A stretch of DNA of 9,433 nt, taken from assembly GCA_913009915.1 (NCBI GenBank), contig CAJVYZ010000068.1, positions 1-9,433 of the forward strand, written 5' to 3'. The position numbers were made by a program, and so were the translations under genes. Numbering within the stretch: position 1 is the stretch's first letter; each line of letters starts with the position of its first letter. This document shows positions 1 to 6,444 of the stretch, piece by piece. Origin of the DNA: an uncultured Gemmatimonadota bacterium. GTDB lineage: Bacteria; Gemmatimonadota; Gemmatimonadetes; Gemmatimonadales; GWC2-71-9. The notes beneath the pieces are model-generated. The model did not search any database, was not told the DNA's origin, and was given only the letters and a program-made list of their open reading frames with translations.

Positions 1-183
1 GGCGCATGGGACGGCCGGCGCGGTGACACCGACAACGAGGGCCACGCCGGCGTGCGGCCCCAGGGACAGCGGGATGGCACGGCGCCAAGCCAGCAGGAAT
101 GCCAGGGTCACTGGGGGGAGCGGCGGGTAGAGGGTCCGGTCGAGCCACCTGGGGAGAGCGGTAGCCTTCTTAGCCGTCGTCAC
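1..183 (-). CDS. Unidentified, probably membrane protein (5' part, cut by window edge)
   Basis: A reading frame on the minus strand starts with GTG at 183-181 and stays open for 61 codons to the edge of the window, so only the N-terminus is visible. It begins with a short basic stretch (VTTAKKATALPRWLDRTLYP). Two hydrophobic segments follow, around residues 24-34 (PVTLAFLLAW) and 41-60 (LGPHAGVALVVGVTAPAVPC), separated by RRAIPL, which suggests an integral membrane protein. The start is supported by its overlap with the upstream gene: the GTG shares four bases (GTGA) with that gene's TGA stop, typical of translational coupling. I do not recognise the family. It is the last visible gene of the minus-strand set at 183-1503. 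The existence of the gene is likely; its function is unknown. Confidence 0.55.
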   Translation of the reverse strand, partial: MTTAKKATALPRWLDRTLYPPLPPVTLAFLLAWRRAIPLSLGPHAGVALVVGVTAPAVPCA

Positions 184-413
184 GAATCTGCTGCTTCCGA
201 GTATGCGGGATCGGGTGGAAGGAGGTGGCGAAACTCCGTTTGCCCGGTGTCGATCATGGCGCGAAGGTACGGGCGGCAGAGGCCGCACTGGTCGCCGCAC
301 CCCGTTCGGGCAACGACATCTTCGAGAATCCACCGGCGGGCTCTCACCAGCAGGAGCAACTGGTCGAACGGGAAGTTCCGGCAGACACAGCGGGTAATCA
401 GGACACCCGTCAT
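180..413 (-). CDS. BFD-like [2Fe-2S]-binding small protein
   Basis: A 77-aa protein with the cysteine pattern of bacterioferritin-associated ferredoxin (BFD-like) [2Fe-2S] domains: C9-x-C11, then exactly 31 residues, then C43-x-x-C46 in the context CGDQCGLCRPYL. C39 is an additional cysteine just before the second pair. The domain fills almost the whole protein, and a short acidic tail follows residue 65. In known families this domain binds a 2Fe-2S cluster and works in electron transfer, either alone (Bfd, which reduces bacterioferritin) or as a module of larger enzymes. The ATG at 413 lies 7 bases after the stop of the SDR gene, and the TGA overlaps the GTG start of the next gene, so it sits inside an operon. 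No bacterioferritin gene is visible, so the partner is unknown. The fold is fairly certain; the role is not. Confidence 0.8.
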   Translation of the reverse strand: MTGVLITRCVCRNFPFDQLLLLVRARRWILEDVVARTGCGDQCGLCRPYLRAMIDTGQTEFRHLLPPDPAYSEAADS

Positions 414-420
414 GGTCGAA

Positions 421-1131
421 TCAGGGATTGGTGGGACGGAGATCGAGTTCGCTCACCATGGCGCCGGGTGGGAGCGCCAGGACGTCGGACACCACCTGGG
501 CCACATCCTCAGGCCGCAGGATGCGTTCCGGGTCCGGTTGGAGCATGTCTTGATTACGGATGAGTGGCGTGTCGACCGATCCGGGACATAGGGTCACGAC
601 CCGAATGTCGTCTCCTCGGACCTCCAGCATCAACGCACGGCTGAAACCGAGGACCGCGTGCTTGGAGGCGCAGTAGGCGGTCCCACCGACGAAGCCGTTG
701 CGGCCGGCCAGGCTGGCCATGTTGATGATGGTGCCGCCCCGCTTGCGCCGCATGGAGGGGAGTACGGCCCTGGTGACCAGGAACAGGCCGCGGACGTTGG
801 TCGCCATCGTCTCGTCCCAATCGTCCAGCGACAGGTCGTCCAGCCGCGCGAGCCGGGCGATCCCCGCATTGTTGATTAGGACTTCGATGGGCCCGAGCGT
901 TTCCTGGACGTGGTCCACCACGCGGGTAACGTCATCTTCGCGGCTTACGTCCGCCGGCATGCCCGCTGCGTCGATGCCTTGGGCCTCCAGCTCCGTGAGC
1001 AGGAGCTCGAGCGTCGCCTCTCGCCGGGCGCACACGCCGATCCGGTAGCCCTGCCGTCCTAGCGACAGGGCGATCGCGCGGCCGATCCCTTCAGTGGCGC
1101 CGGTGATGAATGCTGTGGTTGGGCCTGACAT
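421..1131 (-). CDS. Short-chain dehydrogenase/reductase (SDR family)
   Basis: A 236-aa classical SDR, a normal length for the family, predicted to be a cytosolic NAD(P)H-dependent oxidoreductase. The cofactor motif TGATEGIG is at residues 10-17, followed by R37 and R38 (CARRE), which commonly favour NADPH. The structural motif NNAG is at 87-90 and the catalytic set is N112, S140, Y153 and K157 (YCASK). The PG motif is at 183-184, followed by VDTPL. It resembles 3-ketoacyl-ACP reductase or sepiapterin-reductase-like SDRs, but the substrate cannot be read from sequence. The ATG at 1131 gives an N-terminus starting just before the first beta strand. No strong Shine-Dalgarno is seen. It lies about 45 bases after the 108-aa gene and 7 bases before the BFD-like gene, so co-transcription is likely. 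Whether it shares electrons with the iron-sulfur protein is speculation. Confidence 0.93.
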   Translation of the reverse strand: MSGPTTAFITGATEGIGRAIALSLGRQGYRIGVCARREATLELLLTELEAQGIDAAGMPADVSREDDVTRVVDHVQETLGPIEVLINNAGIARLARLDDLSLDDWDETMATNVRGLFLVTRAVLPSMRRKRGGTIINMASLAGRNGFVGGTAYCASKHAVLGFSRALMLEVRGDDIRVVTLCPGSVDTPLIRNQDMLQPDPERILRPEDVAQVVSDVLALPPGAMVSELDLRPTNP

Positions 1132-1176
1132 GGGCCGAAAGCTAATAGCGGAAAGGCGATGGGTGCACGGGGGCGG

Positions 1177-1503
1177 CTAGGGCAGGGTCGATTCGCGGCG
1201 GCGCAGGTAGAACGCTACACGAAATGCCAGCTTCCGGAGCACGATGGCCTCGCCGGCATCCAGCCACCCTTCGTCTTCCGCGACCACGGCCAGACGGTGC
1301 AGGGCGTCGAGCCGCACCTGGGCCGTCCGAGACCTCGGCGCCCGGGTTGGTTGGGACCACCCGGAGGCAAGCCGGCCGGAGATCTGGTCGGCGTCTGCGG
1401 CCTGTGGCAGGCCCGGGCGTCCCAGGCGATCCGCCAACCGGCCGAGTTCCGTTGTCAGGGCTTCCAAGTGGGCCCTGAGCGCATCGTCGTGGCCCAACAG
1501 CAT
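1177..1503 (-). CDS. Hypothetical protein, helical, 108 aa
   Basis: A 108-aa frame on the minus strand with coding-like character: codon third positions are strongly G/C, and the residues look like a soluble protein rather than an antisense shadow. Residues 6-28 are predicted helical (HDDALRAHLEALTTELGRLA). Residues 40-60 form a flexible Ser/Pro/Arg-rich linker, and residues 61-103 look like one or two amphipathic helices ending in a basic RRR. No signal peptide or known motif is visible and I do not recognise the family. The ATG at 1503 is the only in-frame ATG/GTG/TTG after the upstream stop, though no Shine-Dalgarno precedes it and the frame is open for 14 more codons upstream. It is divergent from fusA and appears to be the first gene of the leftward SDR set. 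Confidence 0.55.
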   Translation of the reverse strand: MLLGHDDALRAHLEALTTELGRLADRLGRPGLPQAADADQISGRLASGWSQPTRAPRSRTAQVRLDALHRLAVVAEDEGWLDAGEAIVLRKLAFRVAFYLRRRESTLP

Positions 1504-1604
1504 GGCGATACCATGGGCCGGCCGGGCTCCGCTGGGGTAGTCGAATCAGCGCCCGGAGTGGCTGAAATACGCCTTGCCCGGACGCTTGGGGCCTGGGAAA
1601 GATG

Positions 1605-1619
1605 GCCGGTCCGACCGGC
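1605..1619. repeat. Perfect 7-1-7 palindrome beside the fusA promoter
   Basis: GCCGGTC C GACCGGC is a perfect inverted repeat of 7-bp arms around one central base. It lies 4 bases upstream of the -35 hexamer at 1624 and inside the divergent intergenic region. Its centre is about 47 bases upstream of the predicted start of transcription. It could be a regulator-binding operator, but short GC-rich palindromes also occur by chance in DNA of this composition. Confidence 0.4.
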
Positions 1620-1623
1620 GGAT

Positions 1624-1652
1624 TTGACAAGTACGCTACCTGTCCCCAAAAT
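1624..1652 (+). promoter_or_regulatory. Sigma70-type promoter for fusA
   Basis: The perfect -35 hexamer TTGACA (1624-1629) is followed by a 17-base spacer and CAAAAT (1647-1652, four of six to TATAAT). Transcription would start near 1659, giving a leader of about 28 bases before the ATG at 1687. Confidence 0.65.
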
Positions 1653-1670
1653 CCAGATTCCAATGTCTCA

Positions 1671-1680
1671 GGGAGGTGAG
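1671..1680 (+). promoter_or_regulatory. Strong Shine-Dalgarno of fusA
   Basis: GGGAGGTGAG ends 6 bases before the ATG at 1687 and matches the anti-Shine-Dalgarno sequence almost completely. It decides the start codon. The reading frame is open far upstream, to about 1159, but only the 1687 start has this site, and the EF-G homology begins exactly there. Confidence 0.85.
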
Positions 1681-1686
1681 GCCGCA

Positions 1687-3732
1687 ATGAAGGTCTACGA
1701 TACCACACACATCCGAAACGTGGCCTTTGTCGGCCACGGCGGCAGCGGCAAGACGAGCCTAGTCGATGCCCTGGCGTTCGTTTCAGGTTCCAGCCGCCGT
1801 CACGGCAACGTATCCGACGGCACAACGCTCACCGATTGTTCGCAGGACGAAGTCGAACGACAGCACTCCATCGGTTTAGGGTTGGGCTTCGCCGAATGGA
1901 TGGACACCAAGATCAACATGATCGACACCCCGGGATACCTCGACTTCTTCGGCGAGGCGATCACGGGGCTGCACGCGGCCGATGCCGCGGTGGTAGTGCT
2001 CAGCGCCACCAGCGGCGTGGAAGTCGGCACCGAGAAAGTGTGGCAAGTGTGCGATCATCTCCATTTGCCGCGCATTCTGTTCGTCTCGCTCATGGACAAG
2101 GAACACGCCGACTTCGAGCGGGTGTTCGCCGATATCAAAGAACACTTGTCGCCCAAGGTGCTTCCGGTCGAAATACCCGTTGGAGACGGACCTGACTTCC
2201 ATGGGATCATCAACTTGTTTTCCGGCAAAGCGCACATGTACCAGGCGGGGACCAAGTCGGGAGAGTACCAGGAGGTCGATGTCCCGGAGGAATACGCCGA
2301 GCGCTTCGCGGCCTACAGCGAGCAGTTGACCGAGACCGTCGCATCCACCGACGACTCGCTCATTGAGCGCTACCTGGAGGGACAGGAAATCTCGCGCGAG
2401 GAAGTCGTCACGGCGATGAAGCGGGCCATCATCGCCGGTGAGATCGTCCCACTATTCGTAGGAAGCGGGGAGCTGACCTTCGGCACGCGGGCTCTGCTCA
2501 CCAAAATGGTGGAGCTCCTCCCCTCGCCTGCAGAAATCGAATCACCCGCGGACGTCCCTCTCGTGGGTCGCGTGTTCAAGACCATTTCCGAGCCGCACGT
2601 GGGTGACGTGAGCTTGTTCCGGATGTACCGTGGCTCGGTGCAAAACGGCAGCGTGGTCTTCAACGCGGAACACGAGGTTACGGAAAAGCTCAATCACCTA
2701 TCGATCCAACAGGGAAAGGATCGTTACGAAGTGAGCCAGCTGGCGGAGGGGGACATCGGGTCCGTCGCCAAGCTGAAGGACACCCATACCAACGATACCT
2801 TCTGCAGCCAGCGGAGCCCGGTGCACCTCCCGCCGATCCCGTTCCCGGAGGCGGTGGCGACGTCGGCCGTACTGGTAAAGACCCGTGGCGAGGAGGACAA
2901 GCTTGCCGCCGGCCTGCACAAGCTGCACGAGGAAGATCCGACCTTCCACTTCGAGTACAACTCCGAATTGGGTCAGACCCTGATCCACGGAATGGGAGAG
3001 CGCCACTTCGAGATCCTGCTCAGGCGCCTGGAGAACAAATTCGGGGTGGTCGCCGAATTGATCCGCCCCAAGATCGCCTACCGGGAAACGCTCCGCGGCA
3101 AGGCCGAGGGGCAAGGGAAACACAAGAAGCAGTCCGGCGGTCGCGGACAATACGGCGATTGCTGGGTCCGGCTGGCCGGCAGGCCGCATGGTGAGGGCTA
3201 TGAATTCACCAACAAGATCGTCGGCGGTGCGATCCCGTCCAAGTACGTCCCGGCCGTCAACAGGGGCATCCAGGAAGCCGCCGCTCGAGGAATTGTCGCG
3301 GGCTACCCCGTGGTGGATTTCTCTGCCGAGTGCTACGACGGGTCGCACCACAACGTCGATTCGAACGAAATGTCCTTCAAGATGGCGGGCATCCTCGCGT
3401 TCCGAAACGTGGCGTCGAAGGCCCGGCCGGCGCTGTTGGAACCGCTCGACGACGTGGAAGTATTGGCTCCGGAAGATGCCTTGGGCGACGTGATGGGCGA
3501 TCTCAGCGGACGTCGTGGTCAAATTCTCGGGACCGAGACCGATGGTCGGCTGACCAAAGTCACCGCCATCGTCCCGCAATCCGAGTTGTACAAGTACTCG
3601 ACCATCCTGCACTCGATGACCCACGGCCGGGGCACCTTTCACCGGAAGTTCCACGGATACGTCGAGGCCCCGTCCGAAGTGGTGGCAAAGGTGATAGCCG
3701 AGTCGAAGGCCGAGTCCGCCAAGGCTAGCTGA
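1687..3732 (+). CDS. fusA: Elongation factor G-family translational GTPase (EF-G2-like)
   Basis: A 681-aa protein, close to the usual EF-G length (about 690-700 aa), with all EF-G domains. The GTPase domain occupies residues 8-280: P-loop GHGGSGKT (16-23), switch I region RQHSI (58-62) and DTPG (80-83). Domain II (about 292-375) starts at VGRVFKTISEPHVGD. Domain III (about 388-460) includes GMGERHFEIL. Domain IV (about 465-585) carries HKKQSGGRGQYG (479-490) and YDGSHHNVDSNEMSFK (550-565), and domain V (about 586-670) follows. The family moves tRNA and mRNA through the ribosome. The guanine-specificity motif NKxD is replaced by SLMD (134-137), and switch I has Ser where EF-G normally has Thr. 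This suggests the EF-G2 paralogue class rather than the str-operon EF-G, which also fits the absence of rpsL, rpsG or tuf nearby. It has its own promoter and terminator, so it is monocistronic. Confidence 0.93.
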   Translation: MKVYDTTHIRNVAFVGHGGSGKTSLVDALAFVSGSSRRHGNVSDGTTLTDCSQDEVERQHSIGLGLGFAEWMDTKINMIDTPGYLDFFGEAITGLHAADAAVVVLSATSGVEVGTEKVWQVCDHLHLPRILFVSLMDKEHADFERVFADIKEHLSPKVLPVEIPVGDGPDFHGIINLFSGKAHMYQAGTKSGEYQEVDVPEEYAERFAAYSEQLTETVASTDDSLIERYLEGQEISREEVVTAMKRAIIAGEIVPLFVGSGELTFGTRALLTKMVELLPSPAEIESPADVPLVGRVFKTISEPHVGDVSLFRMYRGSVQNGSVVFNAEHEVTEKLNHLSIQQGKDRYEVSQLAEGDIGSVAKLKDTHTNDTFCSQRSPVHLPPIPFPEAVATSAVLVKTRGEEDKLAAGLHKLHEEDPTFHFEYNSELGQTLIHGMGERHFEILLRRLENKFGVVAELIRPKIAYRETLRGKAEGQGKHKKQSGGRGQYGDCWVRLAGRPHGEGYEFTNKIVGGAIPSKYVPAVNRGIQEAAARGIVAGYPVVDFSAECYDGSHHNVDSNEMSFKMAGILAFRNVASKARPALLEPLDDVEVLAPEDALGDVMGDLSGRRGQILGTETDGRLTKVTAIVPQSELYKYSTILHSMTHGRGTFHRKFHGYVEAPSEVVAKVIAESKAESAKAS

Positions 3733-3755
3733 GTCGTTGGCAAGGACGTCGAGCG

Positions 3756-3788
3756 CGGCGGGGCAGGGTTTTCCTGTCCCGCCGTTTT
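3756..3788 (+). terminator. Rho-independent terminator of fusA
   Basis: A 12-bp stem (CGGCGGGGCAGG at 3756-3767 with CCTGTCCCGCCG at 3773-3784, one G-T wobble) closes a GTTTT loop. TTTT (3785-3788) follows, and the T-rich GCGTTT continues. It begins 24 bases after the fusA stop. Confidence 0.9.
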
Positions 3789-3831
3789 GCGTTTGGGGGT
3801 GGTCGTGGCTCAGCTCCGTGCCCGCGGTGGC

Positions 3832-3861
3832 TTGACACGCAGTAAAGCCGATAAATAGATT
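3832..3861 (+). promoter_or_regulatory. Probable promoter of the apbE operon
   Basis: TTGACA (3832-3837) is a perfect -35. TAGATT (3856-3861, four of six) lies after an 18-base spacer in a locally AT-rich stretch. The predicted transcript would begin near 3868, directly in front of the Fur-box-like site. Confidence 0.5.
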
Positions 3862-3879
3862 CAGAGATCGCGATTCATT

Positions 3880-3898
3880 GCAAACGATTCTCATTCTC
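3880..3898. promoter_or_regulatory. Fur-box-like operator
   Basis: Read on the minus strand, GAGAATGAGAATCGTTTGC matches the classical 19-base Fur consensus GATAATGATAATCATTATC at 14 of 19 positions. It contains two consecutive GAGAAT hexamers followed by a half-matching inverted arm. It lies between the predicted -10 and the apbE start codon, a position where a bound iron-loaded repressor would block transcription. This implies induction when iron is scarce. The match is by eye; binding is inferred. Confidence 0.6.
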
Positions 3899-3919
3899 AT
3901 CTCACCTTCGGGCTCGCGC

Positions 3920-4963
3920 ATGCGCTATCTCCTCTTAGGCCTCATGGCCGCATTCCCAACCATGCTAGCCCTCACCAACACCGACTGGGTCGAGCGCAGC
4001 GCCTACCTCATGGGCACTACGCTCCGCATGCGGGTGGCTGCCGCAGACCGTACTGAGGCAGCCGACGCCATCGAGTACGCCTTCCACGAGGTAGCCCGGT
4101 GGGAAGACCACCTTAGCACCTGGCGGCCCGACAGCGAGCTGTCCAGGCTCAATGTCGCGTCCCCCGGGATTGCCGTCCCTCTCCCGCGACGCCTCACCGA
4201 CGCCCTTCTCGAGGCTCGCCGCTGGTCCCTGCGGACCGAGCGGGCGTTCGACCCCGCCGTGGGTGCCCTGATCGATGCTTGGCACCTGCGCGGCCCCTCC
4301 CCCCCGGGTGGGGGCGTGCCACCGCCCCCTGCGGCCATCGACTCGGCCCTGGCCGCCTCCGGCTTCCGTCACTTTCGGGTGGATTCCGCCGCGAGCACTG
4401 TGACCAGGCTACATCCCAACGCCTGGCTCGATGCTGGTGCCTTCGGCAAGGGCCTGGCACTGAGGGCGGCCCGTCGAGTCCTCGAGGAGCGAGGGATCAC
4501 CAATGCAATCGTGGATTTTGGTGGGCAAATCCTGGTTCTGGGGCCAGCGCCGTCAGTCGAGTCCTGGACTATCTCCGTGGCCCACCCTGAGCGCCGCCAG
4601 GAGCCGGTGCTCACAGTACGGCTTGTGGACGGGCAATCGGCCGCCACGACATCGATCTCCGAACGAGGTGTCGACGTCGCTGGCCACAGGGTCGGCCATG
4701 TCCTCGATCCACGCACCGGCCGGCCGGTCACTGGCTGGGGTAGCGTGACCGTGGTTGCCGGCGACCCACTGGTGGCCGATGTGCTTTCGACCGCGCTGTT
4801 CGTCATGGGTCCCCAACGGGCGCTGGAGTGGGCCAGCCGGCATCCCGAGGTCGGGGTAGTGATCGTTCGCTCCGCTTCCGGTACGCCCCAGTGGAGCCGG
4901 TCCCTCGATGCCGCCATTGTCGGCGGTTCTCCATTCCCATCCCAAATCGAAACGACAGGATAG
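3920..4963 (+). CDS. apbE: FAD:protein FMN transferase (ApbE family)
   Basis: A 347-aa ApbE, the enzyme that uses FAD and Mg2+ to attach FMN to a Thr of exported proteins through a phosphoester bond. Residues 1-20 (MRYLLLGLMAAFPTMLALTN) look like a signal peptide or anchor. Family motifs follow: MGTTLRMRV (31-39), LSTWRPDSELSRLN (65-78), RAFDPAVGALIDAWH (108-122), LDAGAFGKGLALR (170-182), NAIVDFGGQILVLG (195-208), GHVLDPRTGRPV (259-270) and ADVLSTA (286-292), where D287 and T291 match the usual metal ligands. R182 replaces the Asp usual after the KG motif. The ATG at 3920 is preferred although it lacks a clear Shine-Dalgarno; the upstream in-frame TTG at 3878 runs into the operator. The stop abuts the porin ATG with no gap. 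The FMN-binding protein two genes downstream is the obvious substrate. Confidence 0.92.
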   Translation: MRYLLLGLMAAFPTMLALTNTDWVERSAYLMGTTLRMRVAAADRTEAADAIEYAFHEVARWEDHLSTWRPDSELSRLNVASPGIAVPLPRRLTDALLEARRWSLRTERAFDPAVGALIDAWHLRGPSPPGGGVPPPPAAIDSALAASGFRHFRVDSAASTVTRLHPNAWLDAGAFGKGLALRAARRVLEERGITNAIVDFGGQILVLGPAPSVESWTISVAHPERRQEPVLTVRLVDGQSAATTSISERGVDVAGHRVGHVLDPRTGRPVTGWGSVTVVAGDPLVADVLSTALFVMGPQRALEWASRHPEVGVVIVRSASGTPQWSRSLDAAIVGGSPFPSQIETTG

Positions 4964-6364
4964 ATGGTGAAGCATCTGCTACCGGTTTCGCTCGCCGTCG
5001 TCGCCGTACTGCTGCTCGTGCCCTCGCCGTCCCTGGCCCAGGAGGGCACCGAGGCGGATCGGGCGCGCATCGAGGAACTTGAGCGCCGGGTTACGGCACT
5101 GCAGGCGCAACTCGACTCGATACTGGCGGGTCAGACCGACGCCGAGCGACTGGAGCAACTGCGCCGGCAGATCGATGCCATCAGCCATGAAATCGAGGTC
5201 ATGCAATTGGGGAGGGATGTCGTCGAGGCGGACGAGAGCCGCTTCGGGCTGGGGCCGGCGGCGTCGAAGGTCTACCATGTGCGCCGCGGCGTCTCGATCG
5301 GCGGCTACGGGGAGATGCTGTTCCAGAACTTCTCGTCGACGCGGCAGGACGGCACTGCCTCAGGCAAGAAGGACCAGATCGATTTTCTGCGAGCGGTTCT
5401 ATACTTCGGTTACAAGTTCAACGATAGGATCTTGTTCAACTCCGAAATCGAATTCGAACACGCCGCGACCGGCAACGCAGGGTCGGTGGCCGTCGAGTTC
5501 GCCTACTTAGACTTCTTCCTGACCCCGTGGATCGGTGCCCGAGCCGGACTGCTCCTCCTCCCCATGGGTTACCTCAACGAACTTCACGAGCCGCCGATTT
5601 ATCTCGGCACCGAGCGGCCGGAGATCGAACGCCGCATCATCCCCTCCACTTGGCGCGAGAACGGACTGGGGTTGGTCGGGGAGGCCTCCGGTTTCTCCTA
5701 CCGGGCGTACGCCGTCAACGCGTTCGATGCCGTCGGCGGCGCATCGTCCAAGGCGCCGGGTTTCGACGCGGGGGGCCTCAGGGGTGGACGGCAGAACGGT
5801 TCCAAGGCCGTGGTGGAGAACGTCGCCGTGGTCGGCCGGCTGGACTACGTCGGTGTCTTGGGGCTCAACGTCGGTACTTCGTTCTACTATGGCAACGCCG
5901 GACAGGGCAACGTCGACTCCAACGGGCAGGTCATCTCGGCGGCGACGCTCATTTGGGAAGGACACGCCCAGTATCGCGCCCACGGATTCTGGTTGCGCGG
6001 CCTCTACACGCTGTCCACCGTCGACGACGTGGCCCAGCTCAACGACGCCCGAGGGCTCTCCGGAAACGAATCAATTGGTGAGCGGCTCACTGGTTGGTAC
6101 CTGGAGGCAGGATATGACGTGCTGCACTCGGTGCGAACGGACCATCAGGTGATTCCTTATGTCCGGTACGAACAGATCAACACCCAGGATCAGGTGCCGA
6201 CGGGCTTCACTGCCAACCCGGCCACCGACGCGACCATCACCACTGTGGGCGCCATGTGGAAGCCGATCACCAACGTAGCCGTCAAGATGGACTATCAGGC
6301 TCGCCGCAACGCGGCAGGCACGGGTGTCGATCAATTGAACGTGAGCCTGGGGTTCCTTTTTTGA
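4964..6364 (+). CDS. Outer-membrane porin-like beta-barrel with coiled-coil N-terminus
   Basis: A 466-aa exported protein. The signal peptide covers residues 1-25 (basic MVKH, a long hydrophobic core, then SLA|Q). Residues 32-80 are a heptad-like coiled coil (IEELERRVTALQAQL and on), as in trimeric porins. From about 110 the sequence alternates like a transmembrane beta-barrel: GGYGEMLF (113-120), FLRAVLYFGYKFNDRIL (141-157), SEIEFEH (160-166). The conserved-looking stretch IIPSTWRENG (225-234) follows, and the protein ends in SLGFLF with a C-terminal Phe, the usual signal for barrel assembly. It resembles phosphate-selective-porin (OprO/OprP)-like proteins, but the true solute is unknown. 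The ATG directly follows the apbE TAG, so translation is probably coupled. Within this operon it could admit iron chelates or link to the cell surface; both are inference. Confidence 0.8.
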   Translation: MVKHLLPVSLAVVAVLLLVPSPSLAQEGTEADRARIEELERRVTALQAQLDSILAGQTDAERLEQLRRQIDAISHEIEVMQLGRDVVEADESRFGLGPAASKVYHVRRGVSIGGYGEMLFQNFSSTRQDGTASGKKDQIDFLRAVLYFGYKFNDRILFNSEIEFEHAATGNAGSVAVEFAYLDFFLTPWIGARAGLLLLPMGYLNELHEPPIYLGTERPEIERRIIPSTWRENGLGLVGEASGFSYRAYAVNAFDAVGGASSKAPGFDAGGLRGGRQNGSKAVVENVAVVGRLDYVGVLGLNVGTSFYYGNAGQGNVDSNGQVISAATLIWEGHAQYRAHGFWLRGLYTLSTVDDVAQLNDARGLSGNESIGERLTGWYLEAGYDVLHSVRTDHQVIPYVRYEQINTQDQVPTGFTANPATDATITTVGAMWKPITNVAVKMDYQARRNAAGTGVDQLNVSLGFLF

Positions 6365-6412
6365 GTGCGCAGGGCGCAGGTCGCCGTGCGCACGGAGGGG
6401 GACTTGGAGTTG

Positions 6413-6438
6413 CCGTCCGCCGTCCACCGTCCACCGTC
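6413..6438 (+). repeat. Heptamer tandem repeat (CCGTCCR, about 3.7 copies)
   Basis: Units CCGTCCG (6413-6419), CCGTCCA (6420-6426), CCGTCCA (6427-6433) and the partial CCGTC (6434-6438) lie between the porin stop and the best start of the FMN-binding gene. A 7-base unit is not a multiple of three. Gain or loss of a copy would change the spacing, or the frame if translation starts upstream. Confidence 0.8.
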
Positions 6439-6444
6439 TACTTC

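Noticed and set aside
1159..1686. N-terminal extension of EF-G by 176 residues
   Set aside because: The frame is open only by chance in high-GC DNA. The strong Shine-Dalgarno at 1671-1680, the promoter at 1624-1652 and the start of EF-G homology all point to 1687.
3878..3919. TTG start of apbE at 3878
   Set aside because: It would place the Fur-box-like operator inside the coding region and add a non-homologous stretch before a good signal peptide that begins at the ATG at 3920.
2698..3921. 407-aa minus-strand frame across fusA
   Set aside because: It is antisense to the conserved domains II-V of EF-G, runs across the terminator, and shows no recognisable protein motif. It is a shadow frame.
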